A stretch of 34,136 nucleotides of DNA from Owenweeksia sp. (GCA_028277105.1 JANQHO010000082.1:1-34136), one strand, 5' to 3'. Shown: positions 1 to 9,082, counted from the first letter of the stretch. Numbers and translations are program-made. The notes: generated by a model not told the origin, from the sequence alone.

Positions 1-2850
1 TCCGGACAACGGTTCGGGGAGATCAGTGAAATACTGAATGCCGGCAACAAAAGCTTTTTCTTTTCCCGCGAAAAAGTATTGGTTTACAAGCAGGAAAACA
101 TAGAGGTCATAAAGCTCACCGAAAGGCTTATTGACGTTTTTCCTTTTGCGGGTAATTTCCTTATCAGAGGGGAAAGTAATTCGTATTATTTGTTGGATTC
201 GGATAACTACAATATCCAACTACTGGAATACCTCGATCCCGGACTTGAAATAACTGCTGTGCTTCAAGCCGGAGCAAACAGCTTTTTGCTGGGAACAGCC
301 AGCAACGGTTTGATGCTTCTTTCCGAAAGTGAGGTGATACCCCTGGAAACTCCCCTGAATACCTTATTGACAGAAGCTAAAGTAAGTGATCTCCTTCGCA
401 TCGATGAAGAACGGATTGCCGTAGCTACATTGAGAAATGGCGTATTTTTCACGAATACTAATGGTGAGGTCATTACTACTGTTAATCGCAGCTATGGTCT
501 TCAAAACGATTACATCAACAAATTATACAGGGATAAAGGCCAGAGGCTTTGGGCCGCTCTAAATAATGGTATCAGCCTGGTGAGTTACCCCTGGCCCTGG
601 ACATTTTATAACCGGAATAACGGCCTCAAATCCGGGGTAGTATCCATTACCAGGAATAAGGGAACCCTTTTAGCCGGAACTTATCAGGGGCTTTATCAAT
701 TGGATGCTGCAGCCAAAAAGTTTATACCTATAGAAGGTATAGAAACAGCTTGCTGGCAATTTTTGAATCATCAGGGCTTATTACTGGGAGCCACCAGTGA
801 AGGCATCTACCAAATAGAAAGCTCTGGAGTAAAACAGTTAACCAGTGAATTTACGCTTTGTCTGGCTTCCCCGGCTGATCGACCTGATTATCTATATGCC
901 GGTACTCTTGACGGTTTTAACGAGATTCAACTTTCGGAAGAGGGTAAGCTACTGCAAAACATCTCAAAATTCGGGCAGTTGGGAGAAGTAACCGCTATCA
1001 TACCCGATAATAAGGGAAGCTTATGGATATCAACCCTTAACGGCCAACTGGCTAGGTATGAGCTAGAAAGCGACAAACTGCAAATTTTAGGAGAAGAGCA
1101 AAACCTAGCTGACCTCCTGGGTAATCAATTCTATTATTTCGACCATAAAATAATTGTTGGTACTACCAGGGGGTTGAGAGCCTATAATGATCAATCCGAT
1201 CGTTTTGAAGAATACGAGATCAGAGCTGATTCTTCTAACGGAACCCTGGATTGGCCGGGTCTGCTCAGTACTAGTAAGAATAACTCCATGTGGATAACCC
1301 GGGGAGATGAAACCGGACTTTCCCACTTTGTAAAAGAAAACAATGGCTGGCGTTATCAAAAACAATCCTTCGGGCCTTTTGAAGATTTTATTTGCCGTTC
1401 TATTTATGAGGATTCTACCGGGCTAATGTGGTTTGGGGGCCCCTCCGGGCTTATTTGTCTTGATGCCGGTCTTACCAATACACTCTATGATGAAGCCCGG
1501 ATAAGAATATCTGAGATCCGTCTTAATAGCGATAGCATTTTATATGGGGGCTTTGGCCTGAAAGATCAACTTAACAACTCCCTGAACTATAATTATCGCA
1601 ATATCTCTTTTCGTTTTACTTCTACTGGTTACAATGCCAAAAGCCAAGTAGAATACAGTTTTTTCCTGGATGGTCACGATAGGAAATGGAGTAACTGGAG
1701 TCCTGTAAATGAAAAGGAATACCAAAAATTAGCTCCCGGTAGATATACATTCTACGTGAAGTCAAAGGATATCTATGGCAATATCTCCAATACCGATAAG
1801 TTCAGTTTTGAACTGCGCTTTCCCTGGTACGAGAAATGGTATATGATCTTAGTATATATAATGGTACTTGCCTATTTAGTGTGGCAGATCGTTCAGTTGC
1901 GCCTGAAGAACCTTGTCAGGGAAAAGGAAAAACTGGAAAATACCGTGCGCAAAAGGACTTCCGAAATACGGGAGCAAAGAGATGAGATCCAAAAAAAATC
2001 AGAGGAGCTGTCGCATGCCCTTACCGATCTCAGAAATACCCAGGAGGAGTTGATCCGGCAGGAAAAATTGGCCTCCTTAGGCCAGATGACCAAGGGTATA
2101 GTAGATCGTATCATCAATCCCTTGAATTACATCAATAACTTTTCTTCTCTCTCAGGCGACCTAGCCAGCGACCTTAAAGAAGTGCTGGAGGAGGAAAAAG
2201 AGACTATCTCCAAAGATACTTATGCCGAGGTAATCGATATCAGTTCCATGCTACAACTAAACCTCGGGAAAATAAAAGATCACGGCAGCAATACCGTAAG
2301 GATCGTAAAAGGAATGGAAGAACTGCTGAAAGATCGCACCGGAAGGTTTATAGATACTGATATTGCTGAGCTGACCACTCAGATATTAAAGCGCATTAGA
2401 AGTAATTTTGATGAAGAAATATCGAAATACGGCATTGAAGTCGACCTGAAACTCAAAGGCAATCACTTTGATGCTAATATTATTAAAGAAGAATTGTCAA
2501 AAGCCATTTACGAATTGTTTGACAATGCCTTGCAGTCCGTTGCTTCTTTCAGCGAAAAGAATAAATACCTGGGGGGGGTTGTGGTGGGGGAACTGGAATG
2601 CACCGAAAGCGAAGTTATTTTAAAGGTCAGGGATAATGGTATGGGAATTCCTGAAAAAGAGATCAACCAGATATTTGACCCTTTCTTTACTACCAAACCT
2701 ACTGCCAAAGGTTCAGGCGTAGGCCTGTACCTTGTTCGAGAGATCATATATTTACACAAGGGAACCATATCCATTAATTCTGAGGTTGGAAAAGAAACGG
2801 TATTTACTATTGTCCTTCCCAGATTAAAGAACAAACAAACCGATGAATAA
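1..2850 (+). CDS. Propeller-type membrane sensor, histidine-kinase-like with degenerate H-box (5' partial)
   Basis: The reading frame is open from base 1, so the gene is cut by the window edge; a TTG at 79 is only an internal codon. Seen, numbering from base 1: Reg_prop-type propeller repeats (roughly residues 1-510), a Y_Y_Y-like beta domain (about 520-610), one membrane segment (about 612-633), a charged coiled coil (635-690), a dimerisation/phosphotransfer-like helix pair, and a C-terminal HATPase with N-box (ELFDNALQS), G1 (DNGMGIP), F-box (FDPFFTTKP) and G2 (GSGVGLYL). The H-box reads GIVDRIINPLNY: the expected His is Asp (bases 2104-2106). ATP-binding motifs are intact. Family knowledge: such proteins sense periplasmic ligands or structures and signal to a cytoplasmic kinase core. 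Inference: it may not autophosphorylate on His and could act through the next gene's kinase, whose start it overlaps by 8 bp. Confidence 0.9.
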   Translation, partial: SGQRFGEISEILNAGNKSFFFSREKVLVYKQENIEVIKLTERLIDVFPFAGNFLIRGESNSYYLLDSDNYNIQLLEYLDPGLEITAVLQAGANSFLLGTASNGLMLLSESEVIPLETPLNTLLTEAKVSDLLRIDEERIAVATLRNGVFFTNTNGEVITTVNRSYGLQNDYINKLYRDKGQRLWAALNNGISLVSYPWPWTFYNRNNGLKSGVVSITRNKGTLLAGTYQGLYQLDAAAKKFIPIEGIETACWQFLNHQGLLLGATSEGIYQIESSGVKQLTSEFTLCLASPADRPDYLYAGTLDGFNEIQLSEEGKLLQNISKFGQLGEVTAIIPDNKGSLWISTLNGQLARYELESDKLQILGEEQNLADLLGNQFYYFDHKIIVGTTRGLRAYNDQSDRFEEYEIRADSSNGTLDWPGLLSTSKNNSMWITRGDETGLSHFVKENNGWRYQKQSFGPFEDFICRSIYEDSTGLMWFGGPSGLICLDAGLTNTLYDEARIRISEIRLNSDSILYGGFGLKDQLNNSLNYNYRNISFRFTSTGYNAKSQVEYSFFLDGHDRKWSNWSPVNEKEYQKLAPGRYTFYVKSKDIYGNISNTDKFSFELRFPWYEKWYMILVYIMVLAYLVWQIVQLRLKNLVREKEKLENTVRKRTSEIREQRDEIQKKSEELSHALTDLRNTQEELIRQEKLASLGQMTKGIVDRIINPLNYINNFSSLSGDLASDLKEVLEEEKETISKDTYAEVIDISSMLQLNLGKIKDHGSNTVRIVKGMEELLKDRTGRFIDTDIAELTTQILKRIRSNFDEEISKYGIEVDLKLKGNHFDANIIKEELSKAIYELFDNALQSVASFSEKNKYLGGVVVGELECTESEVILKVRDNGMGIPEKEINQIFDPFFTTKPTAKGSGVGLYLVREIIYLHKGTISINSEVGKETVFTIVLPRLKNKQTDE

Positions 2851-3682
2851 CTCAAGCCCAACCGAAAAAACAGAGATAGAGAACCTGAAGAAAAAGGTTA
2901 TTGAACTGGAAAAGATGGCTTCCCTGGGGCTCCTCAATGCAGGCATTATGCACGAGATCCAAAACCCCATGAATTTCATTCTTAATTTTTCTTCTATGTC
3001 GCTGGAATTGCTCGAAGAGCTAAAAGAATGGCGGGAAGACACCCACGAAAAACTATCGGAAGATGAGCGGGATGATCTCGAAAGCATCGTCTCTCTGATC
3101 GATCAGAATTTAAAAAAGATCGAAGAGCACGGCAAAAGGGTCAATTCCATCGTGCAGGGTATGCTCGGTTACTCCCGCAGCAAAAAGCAGGAAAAAAGCA
3201 AAGTGAAGCTGAACGAAATGATTTCGCGCTACACCGATTTCTCCTATCATGCCATGCGGGTTAATATAAAGGGTTTTAACGTGGGTATCACCGAAAACTT
3301 CGATGATCAGATCGATGGGATAATGGCCTACCCGGGCGACCTTAGCCGGGCAGTATTGAATATTACCAATAACGCTTTTTATGCGGTATGGGAACGCTCC
3401 CAGAATTCCGGTGAGGAATACAAACCCAAAGTGGTCATTTCAACTCAACTCAATGGTGATGAAGTGAAAATAAGCATTGAAGACAATGGTCCGGGCATAC
3501 CCGACAAAGTGAAGAAAAATATGTTTGAGCCTTTTTTTACCACTAAGCCTGAGAGTAAAGGCACCGGCCTCGGCCTCTATATCACCAAAGAAATTGTAGA
3601 AAAAGAACACCAGGGAAGCCTTTCTGTAGAAAGCCAACCCGGTAGCTATACCCGCTTTATTATCACTATTCCCGTAAAATAA
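2843..3682 (+). CDS. Soluble sensor histidine kinase
   Basis: A 279-residue histidine kinase without membrane segments or a sensor domain. A short N-terminal coiled coil (about residues 8-26) leads straight into an H-box with an intact phospho-acceptor (NAGIMHEIQNPMNF, His37), followed by a HATPase domain with N-box around NITNNAFYAV, G1 DNGPGIP, F-box FEPFFTTKP and G2 GTGLGLYI. The H-box region is clearly related to that of the upstream membrane protein, but this copy has the His that the upstream one lacks. The start overlaps the upstream stop by 8 bp, implying translational coupling; the receiver-PP2C gene follows 30 bp later. Inference: it takes its input from the upstream sensor, possibly as a heteromer, and phosphorylates the downstream receiver. 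Confidence 0.92.
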   Translation: MNNSSPTEKTEIENLKKKVIELEKMASLGLLNAGIMHEIQNPMNFILNFSSMSLELLEELKEWREDTHEKLSEDERDDLESIVSLIDQNLKKIEEHGKRVNSIVQGMLGYSRSKKQEKSKVKLNEMISRYTDFSYHAMRVNIKGFNVGITENFDDQIDGIMAYPGDLSRAVLNITNNAFYAVWERSQNSGEEYKPKVVISTQLNGDEVKISIEDNGPGIPDKVKKNMFEPFFTTKPESKGTGLGLYITKEIVEKEHQGSLSVESQPGSYTRFIITIPVK

Positions 3683-3712
3683 AAGTCAAAATAAGTATTA
3701 AGAAAACTCAAA

Positions 3713-4888
3713 ATGGAGAAGCTTACCCCAATTAAGATCCTCAGTGTTGATGATGAACAGGATCTGGAAATATTGATGAACCAAAAGTTCCGGTCCAAGA
3801 TCAGAAAAGGCATCTATGAATTCCACTTTGCCAACAATGGCCTGGAAGCCCTTTCAAAGCTGGTAGAACATCCGAATGTTGACATTATACTATGCGATAT
3901 CAATATGCCGGAAATGGATGGTTTGACCTTATTGACCAAGCTCAATGAACTGAAAAACCCTTCCTTGAAAACTATTATGGTATCCGCTTATGGCGATATG
4001 GATAACATCAGGGCCGCCATGAATGGAGGAGCCTTTGATTTTGCTACCAAGCCCATCGACTTTTCCGACCTGGAACACACCATCGAAAAAGCTATCGAAC
4101 AGATCAAATTTATCCGCCAGGCCCAAAAAGAGCACGACCAGTTAGTGGCTATTCAAAATGACCTGGATATAGCCCGTAAGATTCAACAGTCTATACTTTC
4201 TACCGTGTTTGATCTCCAGCCCGGAAGATCGCGCTTTGAATTGTACGCGGTAATGCATGCCGCCAAAATGGTTGGGGGAGATTTTTACGACTTCTTCATG
4301 ATCGATGAAGATAATCTGGGCTTTATAGTGGCCGATGTATCCGATAAAGGTATACCTTCGGCTATTTATATGGCCGTAAGTCACACCATAATGAGGGCTA
4401 CTGCACTACGAGGACTTTCTCCTGCTGCATGTATGGATTACACTAACAACCTTTTGGGTAAGGACAATGTAGAAAGTATGTTCGTTACCGCCTTTTACGG
4501 CATACTGAATCTGGAGACCGGTAAAATGGTTTACAGCAATGCCGGGCACAATCCTCCTTATCTGATCAATGGAGAAGGAAAGGTCGCAATGCTGGAACCT
4601 ACTCATGATATAGTAGTGGGAGTAATGGACGGTATTACTTATCATGAAGCCGAGATCCAACTGAATAAAGGCGAACGCCTGTTTTTATTCACCGATGGGG
4701 TTACTGAGGCCCTCAACGACAAAGGCGATTTTTACCTGGAATCGCGCCTGGAACAAACTCTGGCCAATACGCAAACCCTTTCTGCCAAAGAGCTGATCGC
4801 TAAAGTATCTATGAACCTGAGTCAGTTTACCGAAGGAGCGAGCCAGTCAGATGATATTACTATGATGGCTATAGCCCTCAACGAATAA
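3713..4888 (+). CDS. Response regulator with PP2C/SpoIIE-type serine phosphatase output
   Basis: 391 residues. Residues 6-125 form a receiver domain with acidic pocket DDE (13-15), phospho-acceptor Asp62 (CDINMPEMDG), Ser91 and Lys113 (ATKPID). A helical linker (about 126-165) joins a SpoIIE/PP2C phosphatase with metal-site motifs GGDFYDF (Asp190), VADVSDKG (Asp208), LFTDGVTEAL (Asp328) and SDDIT (380-384). All the expected catalytic acids are present. In RsbU/SpoIIE/RsbP-type systems this domain dephosphorylates a STAS anti-anti-sigma protein; one is encoded two genes downstream. Inference: receiver phosphorylation by the upstream kinase gates dephosphorylation of the STAS protein. The 4-bp gap to the RsbW-like gene supports one transcript. 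Confidence 0.95.
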   Translation: MEKLTPIKILSVDDEQDLEILMNQKFRSKIRKGIYEFHFANNGLEALSKLVEHPNVDIILCDINMPEMDGLTLLTKLNELKNPSLKTIMVSAYGDMDNIRAAMNGGAFDFATKPIDFSDLEHTIEKAIEQIKFIRQAQKEHDQLVAIQNDLDIARKIQQSILSTVFDLQPGRSRFELYAVMHAAKMVGGDFYDFFMIDEDNLGFIVADVSDKGIPSAIYMAVSHTIMRATALRGLSPAACMDYTNNLLGKDNVESMFVTAFYGILNLETGKMVYSNAGHNPPYLINGEGKVAMLEPTHDIVVGVMDGITYHEAEIQLNKGERLFLFTDGVTEALNDKGDFYLESRLEQTLANTQTLSAKELIAKVSMNLSQFTEGASQSDDITMMAIALNE

Positions 4889-4892
4889 ACTT

Positions 4893-5312
4893 ATGGCAGA
4901 TACCCTTAAAATAGAGATAGTCAATAAGCTCGATGAACTACATACTGTTAATCAGGCTCTTGAACAATTGGGTGAAAAATGGGAACTCCCCATACCCATT
5001 TTGATGAACCTGAATCTCTGCCTGGAAGAGGCTCTGACCAATGTGATATTCTACGCTTTTGAAGAGGAGGGAAAATACCCCATAGCTATTACCTTTACCC
5101 TTTCAGAAAAAGAAAATGTGAGTATAATTTTAGAAGATAAAGGTAAGGCATTCAACCCCCTTGAAGAAGTAAGGGAACCCGATCTCGATGCCAAGGTGGA
5201 AGACAGGCGCATTGGAGGTTTGGGAGTTTTTTTTATCAAACAGTTTATGGATAAAGTAGAGTATACCAGAAAAGGAAATACCAATCAATTATTAATGTTA
5301 AAGCAAATCTAA
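4893..5312 (+). CDS. RsbW-like serine kinase / anti-sigma-type ATP-binding protein
   Basis: 139 residues, the usual length of RsbW/SpoIIAB-type HATPase_c_2 proteins. N-box region LCLEEALTNVIFYAF (Glu45/Glu46 and Asn50), G1-like LEDKGKAFNP and a glycine-rich GGLGVFF segment are visible. There is no HisKA domain or membrane segment. Such proteins phosphorylate a STAS partner on Ser and, in the unphosphorylated-partner state, release a target that is often a sigma factor. Encoded 4 bp after the PP2C gene and 12 bp before the STAS gene, giving a full partner-switching cassette. The target is not encoded nearby, so it could control a sigma factor elsewhere or another effector such as an enzyme. 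Confidence 0.9.
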   Translation: MADTLKIEIVNKLDELHTVNQALEQLGEKWELPIPILMNLNLCLEEALTNVIFYAFEEEGKYPIAITFTLSEKENVSIILEDKGKAFNPLEEVREPDLDAKVEDRRIGGLGVFFIKQFMDKVEYTRKGNTNQLLMLKQI

Positions 5313-5324
5313 ATTCAATTACAC

Positions 5325-5660
5325 ATGGAAATCTCAAAACAGAAAGAAGCCGGTTTAATGATCGTAAGCATCAATGGCCGATTAGACACCACTAATTATT
5401 CCGTTCTCGATAAAGAGCTGGATAGTTTGGTAAATGACGGAGAGAACAATATACTGGTTGATTGTGCGGACATGGATTACATCAGCAGCTCCGGCTTGCG
5501 GGTATTTTTGGTATACCTTAAAAAGACCAAAGCCAACGGAGGAAAAGTGATGCTCTGTAATATGCAAAACATGATCAAGGAAGTATTTTCCGTTTCCGGC
5601 TTTACTTCGCTTTTTGACATTTACAACAGTCGCGAGGAAGCCATTGCTGCCAATAGTTAA
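5325..5660 (+). CDS. STAS-domain anti-anti-sigma factor (RsbV/SpoIIAA-like)
   Basis: 111 residues covering a single STAS domain. The phosphorylation loop reads DYISSSGLRVFL; by alignment with the DSSGL/DSTGL loops of SpoIIAA and RsbV the modified serine should be Ser55. It is the last gene of the five-gene signalling operon (12 bp after the RsbW-like gene). Expected role: substrate of both the RsbW-like kinase and the PP2C response regulator, with its phospho-state deciding whether the kinase is sequestered. Gene-free sequence of 163 bp follows, in which I see no convincing terminator. Confidence 0.93.
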   Translation: MEISKQKEAGLMIVSINGRLDTTNYSVLDKELDSLVNDGENNILVDCADMDYISSSGLRVFLVYLKKTKANGGKVMLCNMQNMIKEVFSVSGFTSLFDIYNSREEAIAANS

Positions 5661-5823
5661 TCAGTGCATTTAGTGGCTGTTTTTCAAATAAAGACCCGCT
5701 CATAATGTGTTTCGCTAATTGGGATACCAGGTACTGCTTTGCAACAGTTCTCATTAATCCGGGCCGAGGTCATATGAGTTGGTAAATACCAATAATGTTG
5801 ATTTTAATAAAATACCATAATTC

Positions 5824-6723
5824 ATGAATAATTTTCTGACGGTGCCCGAAGAGTTATACCTGCTCGCAGTTAGCGAAACTCAGGGCAATATTCAACCTAC
5901 CAATTACAAGTCGTTTAAAGTGGCCCTCTCGGGAGCCATACTAATGGATCTGGCCAAAGAGAACCATATCGATACCGATCTGGAAAAGATCATTATCGAT
6001 AAAAAGGAACCCACCGGCAACGAAGTCCTCGACATTGTTTTCAATGAATTGCAACTCCACAATACCGGACAAAGCATTAAATACTGGATCGAAAGGCTAA
6101 CGGAAAAGTCTGACGGATACAAGAATATGATCCTTAATTCCCTGATCAGAAAGGGGGTCTTGAAAATCGAGGATAAAAAAGTCCTTTGGGTCTTTTCTTC
6201 CCGCAATTATCCCGTGATAGACGATTCAGAGGTCAAGGAAGTTAAATCCAGGATACACGGGTTGATCCTGAGTGATGACATCCCTGATGTACAGGATATT
6301 ATTATTGTGAGCATGTTGTTTTACAGCGGTATGTTGGACCTGGTTCTTACCGATGAGGAGATCGATCAATATATAGACCGCATCGAGCAGATCGCCAAAA
6401 TGGATCTTATCGGCCAATCGATCAGTTCGGCTATTGAAGAAACCATGCTTTCTATGATGATCTCAGAGATCGGCAAGTTGGTTAAGGGTAAAACGGCCGA
6501 AGAAAAACTGGAAGAAAAGATCCAGGAATCCATTAAGAAGTACGGTTTCAAATCAGCCGATGACCTGCCGGACTGGCTCAGGAAAGGCACGGCTCAATAT
6601 GAAAAAACATTACAGTTCGTAAAAAAGACCGGGACAGCAGATATTATTTACAATGCCCGCAACAATAAATATATGGTTAAAAGATATTCTGCCCGGGGGC
6701 CAGCCTTTAGTGGTGAGGTTTAG
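5824..6723 (+). CDS. GPP34 (GOLPH3-like) family protein
   Basis: 299 residues. The first ~210 resemble the GPP34 fold shared with eukaryotic GOLPH3/Vps74: an opening LTVPEELYLLAV, the segment SGAILMDLAKENHI, a PTGNEVLD motif, SLIRKGVLKIEDKKVLWVF, and a helical C-terminal half containing MLFYSGMLDLVLTDEE. The remaining ~85 residues are a charged extension (KTAEEKLEEKIQ onward) not expected from the core fold. There is no signal peptide or membrane span, so it is probably cytoplasmic, perhaps at the membrane face. Eukaryotic members bind PI4P and Golgi glycosyltransferases; the bacterial function is not established and I do not assign one. It lies between the partner-switch operon and the glutamine synthetase, separated from each by 163 and 129 bp. 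Confidence 0.8.
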   Translation: MNNFLTVPEELYLLAVSETQGNIQPTNYKSFKVALSGAILMDLAKENHIDTDLEKIIIDKKEPTGNEVLDIVFNELQLHNTGQSIKYWIERLTEKSDGYKNMILNSLIRKGVLKIEDKKVLWVFSSRNYPVIDDSEVKEVKSRIHGLILSDDIPDVQDIIIVSMLFYSGMLDLVLTDEEIDQYIDRIEQIAKMDLIGQSISSAIEETMLSMMISEIGKLVKGKTAEEKLEEKIQESIKKYGFKSADDLPDWLRKGTAQYEKTLQFVKKTGTADIIYNARNNKYMVKRYSARGPAFSGEV

Positions 6724-6787
6724 TACGGCTTCCTGATCCGGATACATTTTCCTGAAACATAAAACTCCTCAATTAGAGGAACTTATA

Positions 6788-6820
6788 TTGCTTTAAGCTT
6801 AAAGCGGAGGGGTACTATTG
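6788..6820 (+). promoter_or_regulatory. Candidate promoter of the glutamine synthetase gene with an internal operator-like palindrome
   Basis: A -33-like TTG at 6788-6790 and a -7-like TACTATTG at 6813-6820 (one mismatch to the Bacteroidota consensus TAnnTTTG) are separated by 22 bp, slightly longer than usual. The spacer holds the perfect 16-bp palindrome GCTTTAAGCTTAAAGC (6790-6805). A short hairpin TCCTC-aatta-GAGGA lies just upstream (6766-6780). The start codon is at 6853. The palindrome is directly visible; its function as an operator is inferred from position. Confidence 0.4.
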
Positions 6821-6852
6821 AATTTTAATTAACAACAAAAACAGATAAAAAA

Positions 6853-9048
6853 ATGGCTTCAACCAGATTCAATGCTCTGAATCACGTTCTGAATCGCAAG
6901 AAAACAGAACCAATTTTTAATAATAAACCCATTTCTGAGAGTTTTGGCTCTAATGTATTTAACCTGGGTACCATGAAAAAGTACCTGACACCGGAAGCTT
7001 ATAACAGTGTTATCCAGGCTATTAATCACGGAACGAAGATCAATGAGCCCGTAGCCGATCAAATAGCCACGGCTATGAAAATATGGGCCATGTCCAAAAA
7101 AGTAACCCATTATACCCACTGGTTTCAACCTCTTACCGGTGGCACGGCCGAAAAACACGATGCCTTTTTTGAGCCTGATCATATGGGTGGAACGATAGAA
7201 AAGTTTGAAGGAAAGCTGTTGATCCAACAGGAGCCCGATGCCTCTAGCTTCCCTAGTGGCGGGATCAGAAACACCTTTGAGGCTCGCGGTTACACCGCCT
7301 GGGATCCTACTTCTCCCGCCTTTATCATCGGTCGTACTCTTTGTATCCCTACTATTTTTGTGGCTTATACCGGGGAGGCCCTGGACTATAAAACGCCTTT
7401 ACTGAGAGCCCTTCATGCGGTAGACCAGGCTGCGGTTGACGTATGCCGCTATTTTGATCCCAACGTCAAAAAGGTTAATGCTACTCTGGGCTGGGAACAG
7501 GAATATTTCCTGGTAGACAGCGCCCTTTTTAACGCCCGCCCCGATCTGGTGCTGACCGGAAGAGCCTTGATCGGTCAGTCACCCGCCAAAGGACAGCAAC
7601 TGGACGACCACTACTTCGGCTCTATTCCGGAGAGAGTACTCCATTTTATGCATGAGTTGGAGCAGGAATGCTACCTCTTGGGGATTCCCGTTAAGACCCG
7701 TCACAATGAAGTAGCTCCCGGCCAATATGAACTCGCCCCGGTTTTTGAAGAGTGCAACATTTCTGTCGATCACAATTCCCTTTTGATGGACGTGATGGAT
7801 AAAGTAGCCCGCAGGCATCATTTCAGGGTGCTGCTGCACGAAAAGCCTTTTGCCGAGATCAATGGCTCCGGTAAGCACAACAACTGGTCGCTGGCCACCG
7901 ATACCGGTAAGAATCTGCTCAGCCCGGGCGAAACACCGGAAAGCAATTTACAGTTCCTCGCCTTTTTCATCAACACTATCAAAGCGATGGACACCTACGG
8001 AGATCTGGTAAGAGCCTCCATCGCTTGTGCCGGTAATGACCACCGTTTAGGTGCTAACGAAGCACCTCCGGCCATTATATCGGTTTTCATCGGTTCTCAA
8101 CTCACCCAACTTCTCAACGATCTGGAAGAGATGAAGTTCCTCACCAGCAGCCAATCGGACGATAAAAAATCCAATCAAAGATTGAATGTGGTCGAAAAAG
8201 TTCCCGAGATCCGTTTGGATAATACTGACCGTAACCGGACTTCTCCTTTTGCCTTTACCGGCAACAAATTCGAATTAAGGGCAGTGGGCTCTTCATCTAA
8301 CTGTGCCGAACCTATGACGGTACTCAATACCATAGTAGCCCAGCAGTTGAAAGATTTCAAAAATGCGGTAGATGTAATGCTGGAGTTCGGAGTGAGAAAA
8401 GAAGAAGCCATGTTCAGCGTCCTCAAAGAGTACATCAAATCCTCCAAAAATGTACGGTTTGAAGGCGATGGCTACAGCGATGAATGGTTAAAAATAGCTG
8501 AATCCAGAGGTCTCAAGAATGTAAAGACCACGCCTTATGCTTTGGGTTTTTACGTTACTGACTCCGCTCTGGACTTATTTGAAAAGAACGAGGTAATGAG
8601 CCGGGTGGAATCGATGGCCCGCCATCATATCCAACTGGAAAAATACCAGATGCGTATCCAGATCGAATCCAGGGTGCTGGGCGACCTGGCCGGGAATCAC
8701 ATCGTTCCCGCGGCCGTGAAATATCAAAATACACTCATTGAAAATGTGAAGGCTCTTAAAGATACCCTCGAGGAAAGCGACTACCGCAAAGTAGCCCAGG
8801 AACAGGTTGAGCTTATCAAAGAGATATCAGAAAGGGTTTCCAGCATTATTGCCGATAAGGAAGCCATGATCGAAGCCCGCAAAGGGATCAATAAAACCGA
8901 GGATATCCGGGAGAAAGCTACGGCTTACTGTGATGAGGTAAAACCTTACCTCGACTCCATCAGATACCAGGTAGATAAGCTCGAGATGCTGGTGGATGAC
9001 GACTTGTGGCCCCTGCCCAAATACAGGGAGCTCCTTTACTCAAAATAA
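6853..9048 (+). CDS. glnN: Type III glutamine synthetase (GSIII)
   Basis: 731 residues, the length typical of GSIII and much longer than GSI (~470) or GSII (~360). It makes glutamine from glutamate, ammonium and ATP in the cytoplasm. Visible family features: the GSIII-specific N-terminal region with HWFQPLTGGTAEKHD, catalytic segments including LGWEQEYFLVD, TRHNEVAPGQYELAP, NGSGKHNNWS (337-346) and AGNDHRLGANEAPP (around 394), and a long helical C-terminal region. The chosen ATG follows a purine-rich AT stretch; the next ATGs are well inside conserved sequence. The ammonium channel follows 142 bp downstream in the same direction, which fits ammonium uptake feeding assimilation. An operator-like palindrome sits upstream. 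Confidence 0.97.
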   Translation: MASTRFNALNHVLNRKKTEPIFNNKPISESFGSNVFNLGTMKKYLTPEAYNSVIQAINHGTKINEPVADQIATAMKIWAMSKKVTHYTHWFQPLTGGTAEKHDAFFEPDHMGGTIEKFEGKLLIQQEPDASSFPSGGIRNTFEARGYTAWDPTSPAFIIGRTLCIPTIFVAYTGEALDYKTPLLRALHAVDQAAVDVCRYFDPNVKKVNATLGWEQEYFLVDSALFNARPDLVLTGRALIGQSPAKGQQLDDHYFGSIPERVLHFMHELEQECYLLGIPVKTRHNEVAPGQYELAPVFEECNISVDHNSLLMDVMDKVARRHHFRVLLHEKPFAEINGSGKHNNWSLATDTGKNLLSPGETPESNLQFLAFFINTIKAMDTYGDLVRASIACAGNDHRLGANEAPPAIISVFIGSQLTQLLNDLEEMKFLTSSQSDDKKSNQRLNVVEKVPEIRLDNTDRNRTSPFAFTGNKFELRAVGSSSNCAEPMTVLNTIVAQQLKDFKNAVDVMLEFGVRKEEAMFSVLKEYIKSSKNVRFEGDGYSDEWLKIAESRGLKNVKTTPYALGFYVTDSALDLFEKNEVMSRVESMARHHIQLEKYQMRIQIESRVLGDLAGNHIVPAAVKYQNTLIENVKALKDTLEESDYRKVAQEQVELIKEISERVSSIIADKEAMIEARKGINKTEDIREKATAYCDEVKPYLDSIRYQVDKLEMLVDDDLWPLPKYRELLYSK

Positions 9049-9082
9049 TATTAACCAATGTGAGTCCGGTATAACTAACAAA

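Noticed and set aside
79..81. TTG as the start codon of the first gene
   Set aside because: The frame continues open to base 1 with propeller-like sequence and there is no signal peptide at 79; the gene is simply cut by the window edge.
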